This document shows, piece by piece, positions 8,128 through 16,184 of a stretch of DNA of 64,000 bases. Position 1 is the stretch's first letter. Each line of letters begins with the position of its first letter. Origin of the DNA: Desulfobulbaceae bacterium (lineage in GTDB: Bacteria > Desulfobacterota > Desulfobulbia > Desulfobulbales > Desulfocapsaceae); NCBI GenBank assembly GCA_011390165.1, contig JAABSV010000012.1:16395-80394 (forward strand), read 5' to 3'. The notes under the pieces were generated by a model that made no database searches, was not told the DNA's origin, and saw nothing but the letters and a program-made list of their open reading frames with translations. A program made the position numbers and the translations under genes.

Positions 8128-9224
8128 ATCTCCAGTTCCTTTCTATGCGGAGGGATGATGACGGTATGTTCGCGCATCGGTTGAAAATCCAGGGCCTGGT
8201 CTCGGTCCGGGACCAGGGCATCGACACCGCAGACCTCGGAGGCTATCGCCCAGACCCCATCACGTCCGCCAACCATGGCCGGGCGGAGTTTTTTCTGGTC
8301 CATCACCAGCAGGCAGGTCTCATCTGCCAAGGTGCCGATCACCGCATTCGGGCCGTCGATGATCAGTCGACGGCAGACCTGGCGGAGGCCGCGCAAAAAT
8401 TCACCCTGGGGGTGGCGATCGAGTTCGCTGGTGCTCAGCGGGGTGATGATATGCTTGTAGGCCTGCAGCGGCAGATTGAGTTTTTTCAGGGTGTAATGCA
8501 GGATATGAGTGAACACCTCGCTGTCGCTCTGGTAGCCGACGTAGCCGGGGAACTTTGTCCCCTCCAGCCAGTCGCGGATCGGAACGAAGGCGGTGTTTTC
8601 GCCGTTGGTCATGGTGGCGATGCCTTGGATGAAGAAAGGGTGGCAGGCGTAGAGATTGATCCCGTAATTGGTGTTCTGGCGCCCCTGAGCCATGCAGACC
8701 CGGGATTTGATCTGGCCATCGTGGAGACAGAGGGCGTCGCCGATCTGCAGGGGCCAGCCAACCTCCTTGATCATCGCCACATCGGGGTAGAAGGAGAAGA
8801 CGGTGACCTTGTCTTCGTCACGGCCGAGTTTGCGGAGGGCCAGGCGGGTACGGAGGAGTTCCGACTCCCGTTCATTGTGGCTGCGGTCGCGGAACTCTTT
8901 GGGCATCCGGTAGGCGCGCATGAAGTAGCGGAAACGGTCGTCGGCATCGATCAACTCCGGTTTCATGGCGAAGCGGTGGTCGTATTTGAGTTCGTAGCCC
9001 CTCGATTCCATGTACTCGGTCACCCGGTGCCAGGCCTTCTCGGTGTGGGCGATCCCGGAGAGTATCGGAAAGAGCGGGTTGTATCTGAAGTCCTCAAACT
9101 CGATACCGCGAAGGAGGAGGCCGAGGCCGGAACCGTCGTAGCCTTCCTGCATTGCCTCCATGGCAGTGAGCACCTCATAGGGGGAAAAGGGCTCATTGGC
9201 GGTTTTCAGGGCTAAACGACACAT
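8085..9224 (-). CDS. Glutamate synthase, class II glutamine amidotransferase subunit
   Basis: A 379-residue glutaminase subunit that releases ammonia from glutamine for the FMN subunit downstream. The start at 9224 is fixed by chemistry: MCRLALKT places Cys2 as the N-terminal nucleophile after Met removal, and GGAG lies six bases upstream. The open frame continues to 9389 but lacks family sequence there. The sequence YDGSGLGLLLRG, the internal NGENTAF and the GYQSDSEVFTHIL segment match Ntn-type glutamine amidotransferases. It is the first gene of a three-gene operon on the minus strand. Together the three subunits equal a dissected GltB plus GltD with extra ferredoxin modules. Confidence 0.92.
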   Translation of the reverse strand: MCRLALKTANEPFSPYEVLTAMEAMQEGYDGSGLGLLLRGIEFEDFRYNPLFPILSGIAHTEKAWHRVTEYMESRGYELKYDHRFAMKPELIDADDRFRYFMRAYRMPKEFRDRSHNERESELLRTRLALRKLGRDEDKVTVFSFYPDVAMIKEVGWPLQIGDALCLHDGQIKSRVCMAQGRQNTNYGINLYACHPFFIQGIATMTNGENTAFVPIRDWLEGTKFPGYVGYQSDSEVFTHILHYTLKKLNLPLQAYKHIITPLSTSELDRHPQGEFLRGLRQVCRRLIIDGPNAVIGTLADETCLLVMDQKKLRPAMVGGRDGVWAIASEVCGVDALVPDRDQALDFQPMREHTVIIPPHRKELEIWSQHDPLPLPLAA

Positions 9225-9420
9225 TGCTGTCTCCAGGTGGTGGGAGGGGGCAAGAAACCGCAGCCGGTTGGCAACGGTGCCGGGATAGCGTATTACAATA
9301 CAAATAGGTATTATCAACTCCACCCCTTTATCCGCAGGTAACAAAAAAGTCAAGTTCTTTGCCGGGGCGGAAGGTGCCGGCACCGGCATTGAAGACGGCG
9401 GTTCTCAGGATGGACAGGCT

Positions 9421-9486
9421 GGGTATGGGTATGGGTATGGGTGTCGGTATGGGTATTGGTATGGGTATTGGTATGGGTGTCGATAT
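9421..9486 (+). repeat. GGGTAT hexanucleotide tandem array (about 11 units, G-quadruplex motif)
   Basis: Eleven consecutive six-base units starting at 9421: three perfect GGGTAT, then GGGTGT, CGGTAT, GGGTAT, TGGTAT, GGGTAT, TGGTAT, GGGTGT and CGATAT. The first four units, GGGTATGGGTATGGGTATGGG, satisfy the classical G-quadruplex pattern of four GGG runs with three-base loops. The G-rich strand is the non-template strand relative to nothing annotated; transcripts from the tatA side would carry the C-rich complement. Confidence 0.85.
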
Positions 9487-9686
9487 GGGGAGAAGAGAGA
9501 TGGGAGATGGGAGATGGGAAAGGGGCGAAGAGACAGGTGGTGAGGGAGAAGAGGGTGTAGAAGGTGTAGACGGTGTAGCGGGAGAAGTGGGAAAAAGAAA
9601 AGAAGTACAAATGAGGAAACTGGGAGAAGAGGTGGAGAAGAAAAAGTGTAAAGGGGGGAGGGTCGCTGGTAGAGGGGGGAGGTGAA
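9487..9686 (+). repeat. Purine-rich low-complexity tract with nested short tandem repeats
   Basis: A stretch of about 200 bases that is overwhelmingly A and G on the plus strand. It contains three GAGATGG units near 9500-9520, three imperfect nine-base units of the type GGTGTAGAA near 9555-9580, and A-rich runs such as AAAAAGAAAAGAAG. Mirror-symmetric purine tracts of this kind can adopt triplex (H-DNA) structure. It directly follows the GGGTAT array and is probably part of one expanded simple-sequence region. Confidence 0.75.
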
Positions 9687-9771
9687 AACGGGGGAATCAA
9701 GCACCGACTCCCCCTGCAGCCGTCTCTGCCGGCAGCGGATTGTCCCGGCAGGATGTGTTCGCCTGCTATCG

Positions 9772-10026
9772 TTATTTCAGAATATTTTCGACTTTGCCGA
9801 GGTTTTTCACCTGCTCGACAGTATCCCGCACCTCGGTCACTTCCTTTACTCCGGGAAGGTCGTTGATCATCTCCTTGCCGCTGTCCTCCACATCACGGAG
9901 GCCGCTTTTGAAGGAGGTAATGGCCTTGCCGAGTCCGGCTCCGATCTCCGGCAGTTTTTTACCACCGAAAATGAAAAAGGCTATGGCCAAGATGATCAGC
10001 AGTTCCGGGGTTCCAAGACCAAACAT
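9772..10026 (-). CDS. tatA: Sec-independent protein translocase subunit TatA/TatE type
   Basis: An 84-residue membrane protein of the twin-arginine translocase. MFGLGTPELLIILAIAFFIF is the single N-terminal membrane segment, followed by FGGKKLPEIGAGLGKAITSF, the hinge and amphipathic helix with the conserved FG and LPE/G pattern, then a charged soluble tail of about 45 residues. The ribosome-binding site GAGGAG lies seven bases ahead of ATG. It follows a second tatA by 47 bases. TatA forms the size-adapting pore for folded, often cofactor-bearing proteins; tatC is not in this window. TatB function cannot be excluded, but the LPE motif and short tail favour TatA. Confidence 0.92.
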   Translation of the reverse strand: MFGLGTPELLIILAIAFFIFGGKKLPEIGAGLGKAITSFKSGLRDVEDSGKEMINDLPGVKEVTEVRDTVEQVKNLGKVENILK

Positions 10027-10073
10027 GGTTACTCTCCTCGCTGTTTGCAGGGGCTGGGGTGGTGTCGAACGGA

Positions 10074-10259
10074 TCAGGCCTTGCCGTCTGTCCCTTCGTC
10101 GTCAATCTTTTTCGGATCCTCTTCCTTTTTGGTGGCTTCTTTGAAATTCTTGATCCCCTTGCCGATCCCGGAACCGATTTCGGGCAGTTTGCCGGCACCG
10201 AAAATAATCACAATGATGACCAGAATTACAATGAGTTCCGGCATTCCCAGTCCAAACAT
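10074..10259 (-). CDS. tatA: Sec-independent protein translocase subunit TatA (second paralogue)
   Basis: A 61-residue Tat[21 protein letters not shown] membrane segment, [20 protein letters not shown] hinge and amphipathic helix, and a short acidic and lysine-rich tail ([16 protein letters not shown]). The ATG at 10259 is preferred because GAGG lies six to seven bases upstream; a GTG six bases earlier would sit on top of it. It is the promoter-proximal member of a tandem tatA pair. The two differ mainly in tail length, suggesting specialised or mixed TatA oligomers. A strong promoter (10480-10508) and a 210-base leader precede it. Confidence 0.92.
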   Translation of the reverse strand: MFGLGMPELIVILVIIVIIFGAGKLPEIGSGIGKGIKNFKEATKKEEDPKKIDDEGTDGKA

Positions 10260-10359
10260 ACGCACACCTCGTCAGATTGTACAGTGCCCCGAAAGGGGGG
10301 CGTCAAGAGGTCTATAGAGCCTGTTCAGGGGTTGTTGTGTTTCTACTGAGTTCTGAACA

Positions 10360-10392
10360 GGGTCAATAACGGGTCAATAACGGGTTAATAAC
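10360..10392. repeat. Three 11-base tandem repeats in the tatA leader
   Basis: GGGTCAATAAC, GGGTCAATAAC and GGGTTAATAAC lie head to tail, followed by a partial AGGTTAC. They lie between the tatA promoter and its start codon. Helical-turn spacing of 11 bases would put each unit on the same face of the DNA, as in operator or iteron arrays, but no protein candidate is known. Confidence 0.7.
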
Positions 10393-10479
10393 AGGTTACT
10401 AGGCCAATTCTGGGCCCCATTTGTCTCGCCCAGCAAGGGTCGATTTCAACCCCCATGGAGAAGTTGCCTCCGTCCGGGG

Positions 10480-10508
10480 ATAGTAGAGTAGTCTCCGTCT
10501 CTTGTCAA
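10480..10508 (-). promoter_or_regulatory. Strong sigma-70 promoter for the tatA pair
   Basis: On the minus strand TTGACA (plus 10503-10508) is separated by exactly 17 bases from TACTAT (10480-10485). The -35 matches consensus fully and the -10 in five of six positions if the C is allowed as the mismatch. Transcription would start near 10473 and run through a leader of about 210 bases to the first tatA. Confidence 0.75.
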
Positions 10509-10587
10509 GATCGCATCGTTTTACTGTTTAAACCCTGCCATGGCCGAAACGCCTGCACATCTGCAGACGCCGGGCGGAAGTTGCCGG

Positions 10588-12009
10588 TCACTGCCGGGTG
10601 GGCGGAGGCGGATCGAGCCGTCGGGCATGGGTGGTGATGTACTCCTTCAGTGCGCCCAGTTCCGCCGCCATCATCTGGCAGCGGGCCGGCCGCTCGGTGA
10701 TGCCGGCCAGGGCCTCGGGGATTGGTGGATCAATGCCGATCGCCTGGTTGACAACGGCGCTGAATTTGGCCGGGTGGGCGGTGGCCAGACAGACCATCGG
10801 AACCCCGACGGTCTTGAACTTGGCCGCCGCCCGTACCCCCACCGCAGTGTGTGGGTCGAGAACATAGCCATGTTCGCGATGGAAGGTGGCGATGGTCTCG
10901 AGGACCTCTTCGTTGCTGACTGCGGTGGCGGCAAAATCGCGCCTGATCAGATCGTGGTCAGCACGGAGGTCAATGGCCTTGTTGAGGGCGAACTCCTCCA
11001 TCAGATTTCGGGTGCGGGTGCTGTTCCCGTCCACCAGATAATAGAGATAGCGTTCAAAGTTGGAGGCGGCCTGGATATCCATGGATGGGCTGGAGGTGAT
11101 CTGCAATTCTCCCTGCCGGTAGATTCCGGTGGCAACGAGGCGGGCGAGGATGTCGTTTTCGTTGGTGGCCAGAACCAATTGCCGGATGGTCCCGGCGGGG
11201 AGCATCCGGCGGGCGATGAAACCGGCGAAGATATCGCCGAAATTGCCGGTCGGCACGACAAAATCGAGCGAGGAGTCCTTCTCGTGGCCATTGACGTGGA
11301 GGCAGCTGGAGACGTAATAGACCACCTGGGCGAGAACCCTGGCCCAGTTGATCGAGTTGATTGCGCCAAGGTGGAAACTGTTCTTGAAGGGAATGTCGGT
11401 AAAGGTTTTTTTCACCAGGGCCTGGCCGTCGTCAAAGGAGCCGTGGATGGCAATGTTGAAGACGTTGTCGTCGAGGACCGTGGTCATCTGCTTTTCCTGC
11501 ACCAGGCTGACCCGCTTGTAGGGGTGGAGGATAAAGATGCTGATCCTCTTTTTACCCCGTACCCCGGCGATGGCCGCTGAGCCGGTATCGCCGGAGGTGG
11601 CACCGACAATGTTCAATACCGATTGGTTTTTCTCGAGCAGGTAGGAAAAGAGATTGCCGAGGAATTGCAGGGCGATATCCTTGAAGGCGAGGGTCGGGCC
11701 GTGAAAGAGTTCGAGGATGTGCAGATCGCCATGGTGGACGAGGGGTGCGACCTCCGGGCAGGAGAAGGTGGCGTAGGAGCGGTTGATAATATCCCGCAGG
11801 TCGCTGCCGGGAATGTCATCAATGAAGCGGGACATCACCTCGTAGGCCAGTTCCGGGTAGGTCAATTTCTGCCAGGAGTTGAAGGTCTCGCAGCCGACCC
11901 TGGGGATGGTTCGGGGCAGGAGGAGACCGCCATCATCGGCCAGCCCCATCATCACCGCCTGGCTGAAGAGAATCGGGGAGGTCCCTCCCCTGGTGCTTAA
12001 ATATTGCAT
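10588..12009 (-). CDS. thrC: Threonine synthase
   Basis: A 473-residue cytosolic PLP enzyme converting O-phosphohomoserine to threonine. The N-terminus MQYLSTRGGTSPILFSQAVM, the PLP-lysine motif GPTLAFKDIALQF (K110), the NIVGATSGDTGSAAIAG phosphate-binding loop and the VPTGNFGDIFAGFIA motif are all diagnostic. Length matches the longer class of threonine synthases (about 460-500). The start codon has no strong ribosome-binding site. It follows rsfS by 58 bases on the same strand, so it may be the distal gene of a topB-rsfS-thrC transcript. Confidence 0.97.
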   Translation of the reverse strand: MQYLSTRGGTSPILFSQAVMMGLADDGGLLLPRTIPRVGCETFNSWQKLTYPELAYEVMSRFIDDIPGSDLRDIINRSYATFSCPEVAPLVHHGDLHILELFHGPTLAFKDIALQFLGNLFSYLLEKNQSVLNIVGATSGDTGSAAIAGVRGKKRISIFILHPYKRVSLVQEKQMTTVLDDNVFNIAIHGSFDDGQALVKKTFTDIPFKNSFHLGAINSINWARVLAQVVYYVSSCLHVNGHEKDSSLDFVVPTGNFGDIFAGFIARRMLPAGTIRQLVLATNENDILARLVATGIYRQGELQITSSPSMDIQAASNFERYLYYLVDGNSTRTRNLMEEFALNKAIDLRADHDLIRRDFAATAVSNEEVLETIATFHREHGYVLDPHTAVGVRAAAKFKTVGVPMVCLATAHPAKFSAVVNQAIGIDPPIPEALAGITERPARCQMMAAELGALKEYITTHARRLDPPPPTRQ

Positions 12010-12067
12010 GGCTGCACTGTTTGTATTCTGTTATCCGAAGTAACCGGGAAATTCGGGCCGGCTCAGG

Positions 12068-12445
12068 TCAGGCCGGTTCGACGGCAAGTGATTCAGCCTC
12101 CGACCAGAGACCTTCCAGGTCGTAAAATTTCCGCTGCTCGTGATAGAAAACGTGGACCACCACGTCATCGAAATCGAGAAGGACCCAGAGTCCTTCACGC
12201 AACCCCTCGGCGGTGGAGGCCTTGACCCGTTTCGAGCGCATCCGGGCCTCTATGGCTTCTGCCAGGGCCTGGACGTGACGGGTCGATTTGCCGTTCATGA
12301 TGACAAAATATTCGGTGAAGGTGGTGAGCTTGCGGACGTCGAGGATCACCAGATCTTCGGCCTTGTTGTCCAGGGCAGCCTCGGCACAGAGTCGGGCGAG
12401 GTCCTCGCCGCTCTTGTCAACATACTCTTTTTTCAGTTGTTTCAT
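12068..12445 (-). CDS. rsfS: Ribosome silencing factor RsfS
   Basis: A 125-residue protein that binds L14 of the large ribosomal subunit and blocks subunit joining when nutrients are scarce. The motif AEDLVILDVRKLTTFTEYFV and the following STRHVQALAEAIE and GLREGLWVLLDFDDVVVHVF are the family core. The ATG at 12445 is chosen over 12460 because GGAG lies seven bases upstream and the family starts at this point. It lies 50 bases downstream of topB. Confidence 0.95.
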   Translation of the reverse strand: MKQLKKEYVDKSGEDLARLCAEAALDNKAEDLVILDVRKLTTFTEYFVIMNGKSTRHVQALAEAIEARMRSKRVKASTAEGLREGLWVLLDFDDVVVHVFYHEQRKFYDLEGLWSEAESLAVEPA

Positions 12446-12495
12446 ATATTCTCCGCGCAATGGCGAGCAGGTGCCGAGGAGCCGGCGGATGCGCC

Positions 12496-14949
12496 TCAGC
12501 TGCGAGGCGAGCGGGTGCGTGGTAAAAACTCAAAGCTTACTTTACCATTTTTCGCCAGAACCAGGTAGGCATCAAATGGTTTTTTCCGTTTCGAGATAAA
12601 TCCGCTGATCAGTTCGGTCTTGCCCTGGGCAAGAAGCTGGCGGATGTGGTCGGGGCTGATCTCCCGGGCAAGGATCATTCTGTTGATCCGCAACCCCTTT
12701 TTTTCGTCGCCGGTCAGGGCAGACTCCGACATATAGGCGGTGGGGGTGGCATAGACCATGGTGCCATCGATGGGGGAGTGGCCGAGAGGTTCTCCGGCCA
12801 GGGCGGTCTGCACATCAAGGTCGGAGTGGCTGTCGGCAAAGAGAAACTCGATGCGGTTGTTGGTCAGTCGCAGCGAGGCGGTGAAAGTTTTTCCCTTCTT
12901 CGAGCGGAAGTCGGCAAAGGGGCCGATGGTCTCACCCTGCAGCAGGGACACCACCTCCGCCTCCTGCAGATGTCGTCCACCGAGAATCTTGCGGATGCTG
13001 ATCTTCTCGTCCTCGGAGTGGTAAGCGGTGGGTGAAGTGTAGTAGCGGACGCCGTTGACCGGACTGAAGGGAGCCTCGGCCCGCACCTCCTCTCCCTCGA
13101 AATTTTTTACCTGCTCGATGATGTGGGCGGTCATGCGACGGATCTCTTCCATGAACTGCGCACGGGTAAACTCGCCGCGGAGGATCTGGTTGAGCTTGTA
13201 CTCCCACTCCCCGGTCATCTCCGGCGATGCCAGCACCTCGATCCGCATCGCCTCGAGGAGGGCAAGCAGTTCGAAGGCCTTGCCGGTGGGGGTGAGGTCC
13301 TTGCCTTCGCGGACAACGTATTTCTCCTTGATCAGTTTTTCAATGATCGCCGCCCGGGTGGCCGGGGTGCCAAGGCCGCGCTCCTTCATCGCCTCGGCCA
13401 ACTCTTCGTCTTCGACCAGGCGGTCGGAATTCTCCATTGCCGAGAGCAGAGTGGCCTCGTTGAAGCGCGGCGGTGGGGTGGTCTGGTGCTCTTCCCGTAC
13501 CACTTCCCGGCAGTGTACCGCAGCTTGAGCGGGGATTGGTGGAAGCATCTTATCCTGGCCATCGCCGTCGTTGCCGCCGTAGATCGCACGCCAACCGGCT
13601 TCCAGGAGGATTTTCCCCTCCGACAAAAAGGTTTCGCCGGCGACCAGGGAGAGGCGTCTGGTGTTGAGGAATTCGGCCGGCGGGAAAAAGACCGCGATAA
13701 AACGCTGGACCACCATCTGGTACACCTTCATCTCCGCTTCCGAGAGGTTGCCGGGCAAGAGGGTGGTGGGGATAATCGCATGGTGGTCGGAGACCTTGGC
13801 GTTGTTGAAAATCCGGCCATTGGGGCGGACATAGTTTTTTTCCACGGCCTGCCGGGCAAACTGACCGAACTTCCAGTTGCCCTGGGCCTGCAGGGTGGTT
13901 CGGGCGATCCCCTGATAGTCTTCAGGAAGGAATTTGCTGTCGGTGCGGGGATAGGTGAGAAGTTTGTGGCGTTCGTAGAGAACCTGGGCTATGGCCAGGG
14001 TATTTTTAGCGGAGAAGCCGAAGCGGGAGTTGGCCTCACGCTGCAGGAGCGTGAGGTCGTAGAGTTGTGGCGCTCCCTGGCTGTTCTTCTTGCTCTGTTC
14101 ACTCACCTCGGCCGGCTGGCCGGCGCAACGGCTGATAATCGCCTCGGCATCCTCGCTTTGCCAGATCCGGTCTGCCCGGCGGGCTGCATCCTCGCTGTCC
14201 CGGTTGAAGGCGGGGTCGATCCATTTCCCCTCGTAGCTGGCCTTGTCAAAGGTAAACCGGCCGATAAGGGTGCTGTAGGGGCGGGAGACGAATTCGAGGC
14301 GCTGCCGTTCCCTCTTCACCAGCAGCGAGAGGGTCGGGGTCTGAACCCGGCCGCAGGGGGTGAGGAAAAACCCCCCCTTGCGGGAGTTGTAGCCGGTGAG
14401 CGCACGGGTGGCGTTGATGCCGATCAGCCAGTCCGACTCCGAGCGACAGAGGGCGGTATCCTCCAGCGGTTGCATCTCCTGATCGTCGCGCAGCGTGGCC
14501 ATCGCTTTGTTGATCGCCTCGGCGGTCATCGACTGCAGCCACAAACGTTTACAGCTTTTCTGGGCCACCGAATTGTTCCAGACATACTTGAGGATGTACT
14601 TGAAGATCAGTTCGCCTTCCCGGCCGGCGTCGCAGGCATTGATGATGGTGGTGATATCCTTGCGGCGGATCAGTTTCTGCAGAACGGCAAGTTGGCTCTT
14701 CGTTCCGTCCAGCCCTTTCAGAGGAAAGTCTTCGGGTAGGATGGGCAGGGAATTGATGTCCCATTTCTGGTATTTGCTGTCTATCTGCTCGGGAAAACAG
14801 ATGGAGACGAGGTGGCCGATGGCGTAGGAGACCACATACCGGCTCCCTTCGTAGTGGCTCTTTTCCTTCTTGAAGCTGTCACCGAGAACCTTGGCCAGAT
14901 CGGCGGCGACACTGGGCTTTTCGGCGATTATCAGGGTCTTCTCGTTCAT
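12496..14949 (-). CDS. topB: DNA topoisomerase III
   Basis: An 817-residue type IA topoisomerase that decatenates and relaxes negatively supercoiled DNA. The start MNEKTLIIAEKPSVAADLAK at 14949 opens the TOPRIM domain; NACDAGREGELIF (104-116) holds the acidic metal ligands, and LTYPRTDSKFLP carries the catalytic Tyr at 333. GRVQTPTLSLLVKRE (from about residue 200) is also typical. The C-terminal 230 residues hold three repeats resembling Topo C-terminal modules (FADFRSKKGKTFTASLRL, then VYATPTAYMSE and FISKRKKPFDAYLVL). The frame continues open to 15906, but that part is unrelated to the family and was excluded. Confidence 0.96.
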   Translation of the reverse strand: MNEKTLIIAEKPSVAADLAKVLGDSFKKEKSHYEGSRYVVSYAIGHLVSICFPEQIDSKYQKWDINSLPILPEDFPLKGLDGTKSQLAVLQKLIRRKDITTIINACDAGREGELIFKYILKYVWNNSVAQKSCKRLWLQSMTAEAINKAMATLRDDQEMQPLEDTALCRSESDWLIGINATRALTGYNSRKGGFFLTPCGRVQTPTLSLLVKRERQRLEFVSRPYSTLIGRFTFDKASYEGKWIDPAFNRDSEDAARRADRIWQSEDAEAIISRCAGQPAEVSEQSKKNSQGAPQLYDLTLLQREANSRFGFSAKNTLAIAQVLYERHKLLTYPRTDSKFLPEDYQGIARTTLQAQGNWKFGQFARQAVEKNYVRPNGRIFNNAKVSDHHAIIPTTLLPGNLSEAEMKVYQMVVQRFIAVFFPPAEFLNTRRLSLVAGETFLSEGKILLEAGWRAIYGGNDGDGQDKMLPPIPAQAAVHCREVVREEHQTTPPPRFNEATLLSAMENSDRLVEDEELAEAMKERGLGTPATRAAIIEKLIKEKYVVREGKDLTPTGKAFELLALLEAMRIEVLASPEMTGEWEYKLNQILRGEFTRAQFMEEIRRMTAHIIEQVKNFEGEEVRAEAPFSPVNGVRYYTSPTAYHSEDEKISIRKILGGRHLQEAEVVSLLQGETIGPFADFRSKKGKTFTASLRLTNNRIEFLFADSHSDLDVQTALAGEPLGHSPIDGTMVYATPTAYMSESALTGDEKKGLRINRMILAREISPDHIRQLLAQGKTELISGFISKRKKPFDAYLVLAKNGKVSFEFLPRTRSPRS

Positions 14950-15694
14950 CAATTGACCATATTTGCCGGCTCGCCCGACAACCCGCCGGGCCGCGGAGAT
15001 GCCGGTATCTGAGGGTGAGGTGCGGAATGGGGCGTGCCGTTCGGGGGTTGTGTCACCTCCACCGGCAGTCTCGGTGGCGTTCTTGCCGGACGGGGTGCGG
15101 CAAAGCAACAAAAAGAGGGGAAAGGCTTTCAGAACAGCCGATGTAATAAAGGGAGTGGGGGGCTTTGTCAAATAGAATTTTACCACCCCTCGGTACCGGG
15201 TTTCCCCATCCGGTACCTGTTTGGTAGAGGTTGAGGATGCCGGACTGCTGTTCCTAACAAACCTGAAATACATGTTTTTTCTGACCTCAAGGCTTGCGTC
15301 ACCGATTGCCGCAGTGGCCACCGCCCGGCAGCGAAAAAGAGTTGTCAGGTGGTGGGGCCGGTGCTGTCGACCACGGCCGGAAAAGTTGATGGGTAGGCCA
15401 ACGGCAGCGGCACCAACTGTGGCTGAAAGTGAGCTTTCATCTTGACATTTGTGGGAGGATATGTTTGTAGTAGCTGTTGCTTGGCGGTTCATTCCACTCA
15501 CTGCAGTTTGCTGCTGCCCGTGCTTTTCGATGGCGGAGGTGGATTTGGCCGGTATACCGACGGGGAGTAGTCTGCCGGGTTGTACTTGAAGTGGGCTCTG
15601 CCCGCTTTTTTTTATGTCCACGTCCTGGCCGGCAGAAACCTTAGCGGCGGCTGGCCAGGTATTCGGCCAAGAGAGCGGGTGGCAGGAGGAGATG
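14950..15694. other. Divergent intergenic region between topB and rimP
   Basis: These 745 bases contain no credible gene. The topB side must hold the minus-strand promoter for topB-rsfS-thrC. On the plus strand a TTGACA at 15442-15447 is the best candidate -35 for the rimP cluster, though no good -10 is found at the right spacing. A terminator-like hairpin follows at 15591-15613, 80 bases before rimP. The open frames here are extensions of neighbouring genes or random. Confidence 0.55.
15591..15613 (+). terminator. Intrinsic-terminator-like hairpin in the rimP leader (possible attenuator)
   Basis: GTGGGC-TCT-GCCCGC forms a six-pair stem with one G-U pair, flanked by A on the left and followed directly by TTTTTTTT. 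No gene upstream on this strand ends here, so it lies inside the 5' leader of the rimP-nusA-infB transcript or terminates a leader RNA. A terminator controlled by NusA level would be a reasonable regulatory scheme, but this is inference. Confidence 0.65.
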
Positions 15695-16150
15695 ATGAGC
15701 GAACTGGTGCTGGAACGGGTTCGGGAATTTCTGGCCGGATTGCTGCCGACCATGGATCTCGAACTTTTTGATCTGCAGTTCCGCCGAGAGGGGCATGGTT
15801 GGGTCTTGCGGGTGTTTGTCGACACCGAGGCCGGAGTCAGCCTCGACCATTGTGCGGCAGTGAGCCGGGAACTGAGCCAATTCCTTGACGTCGAGGATCT
15901 GATCAACCACCCCTACCATCTCGAGGTCTCTTCGCCGGGGCTGGAAAGGCCGCTGCGCTCTCTGGAGGAAATCGAGCGGGCCTGCGGCAAGAAGGTGCGA
16001 CTGAAGGTCCACAGCGCCATCGACGAACAGAAGATTTTTGAAGGAGTTCTCCATCGGGTGGCTGGTGACTGCATCTACCTGGAACTGGTTGACGGTGGGG
16101 CGGTAGAGTTGACCTACCCGATGATCAGCAAGGCCCGGTTGGCCCTGTAA
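15695..16150 (+). CDS. rimP: Ribosome maturation factor RimP
   Basis: A 151-residue assembly factor for the 30S subunit. The segment LPTMDLELFDLQFRREGHGW, the central VFVDTEAGVSLDHCAAVSRE and HLEVSSPGLERPLRS (family motif) identify it. The ATG at 15695 is chosen because GGAGG lies six bases ahead; a frame open from 15614 crosses the terminator hairpin and has no family match. It is the first gene of the rimP-nusA-ylxR-infB-rbfA cluster; a dispersed repeat separates it from nusA. Confidence 0.96.
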   Translation: MSELVLERVREFLAGLLPTMDLELFDLQFRREGHGWVLRVFVDTEAGVSLDHCAAVSRELSQFLDVEDLINHPYHLEVSSPGLERPLRSLEEIERACGKKVRLKVHSAIDEQKIFEGVLHRVAGDCIYLELVDGGAVELTYPMISKARLAL

Positions 16151-16184
16151 GGCGGAGTGACAAAAGGTAATCGTTCGCTGGTAT

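Larger units (their letters stand above)
9225..9771. other. Long non-coding gap with glutamate synthase upstream region and G-rich repeats
   Basis: No convincing gene is present in these 547 bases. On the minus strand, 9225-9360 is the likely promoter/leader of the glutamate synthase operon: TTGACT with ATAAAG about 16 bases on, and closer to the gene TTGATA with TAATAC 16 bases on. From 9421 to about 9690 the plus strand is dominated by G and A simple repeats (listed separately). Open frames of about 100 codons here are low-complexity (MGMGVGMGIG type) and are not credible proteins. Confidence 0.6.
10260..10587. other. thrC-tatA intergenic region and tatA leader
   Basis: These 328 bases contain no credible gene. 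From the minus strand they hold, in order, the end of thrC, the promoter at 10480-10508, a leader with a C-rich/G-rich stretch, three 11-base tandem repeats (10360-10392), and a nine-base inverted repeat CCTGTTCAG...CTGAACAGG around 10319-10360 just upstream of the first tatA. The inverted repeat has a loop of over 20 bases and no T-run, so it is not an obvious terminator. Confidence 0.5.

Noticed and set aside
9359..9704. Open frames of about 100 codons on both strands across the G-rich tract
   Set aside because: They translate simple repeats (MGMGVGMG or HPYQYPYQYPY type), so they reflect nucleotide repetition rather than a protein.
10360..10392. 11-base repeats considered as a CRISPR fragment
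   Set aside because: Units are directly adjacent with no spacers and are too short; no cas genes are nearby.
13123..14739. 538-codon plus-strand open frame inside topB
   Set aside because: Antisense to a well-supported gene, with no recognisable domain.
14950..15906. 319-codon N-terminal extension of the topB reading frame
   Set aside because: The topoisomerase begins at MNEKTLIIAEKPS (14949); the upstream part has no family similarity and runs across the rimP leader and into rimP on the opposite strand.
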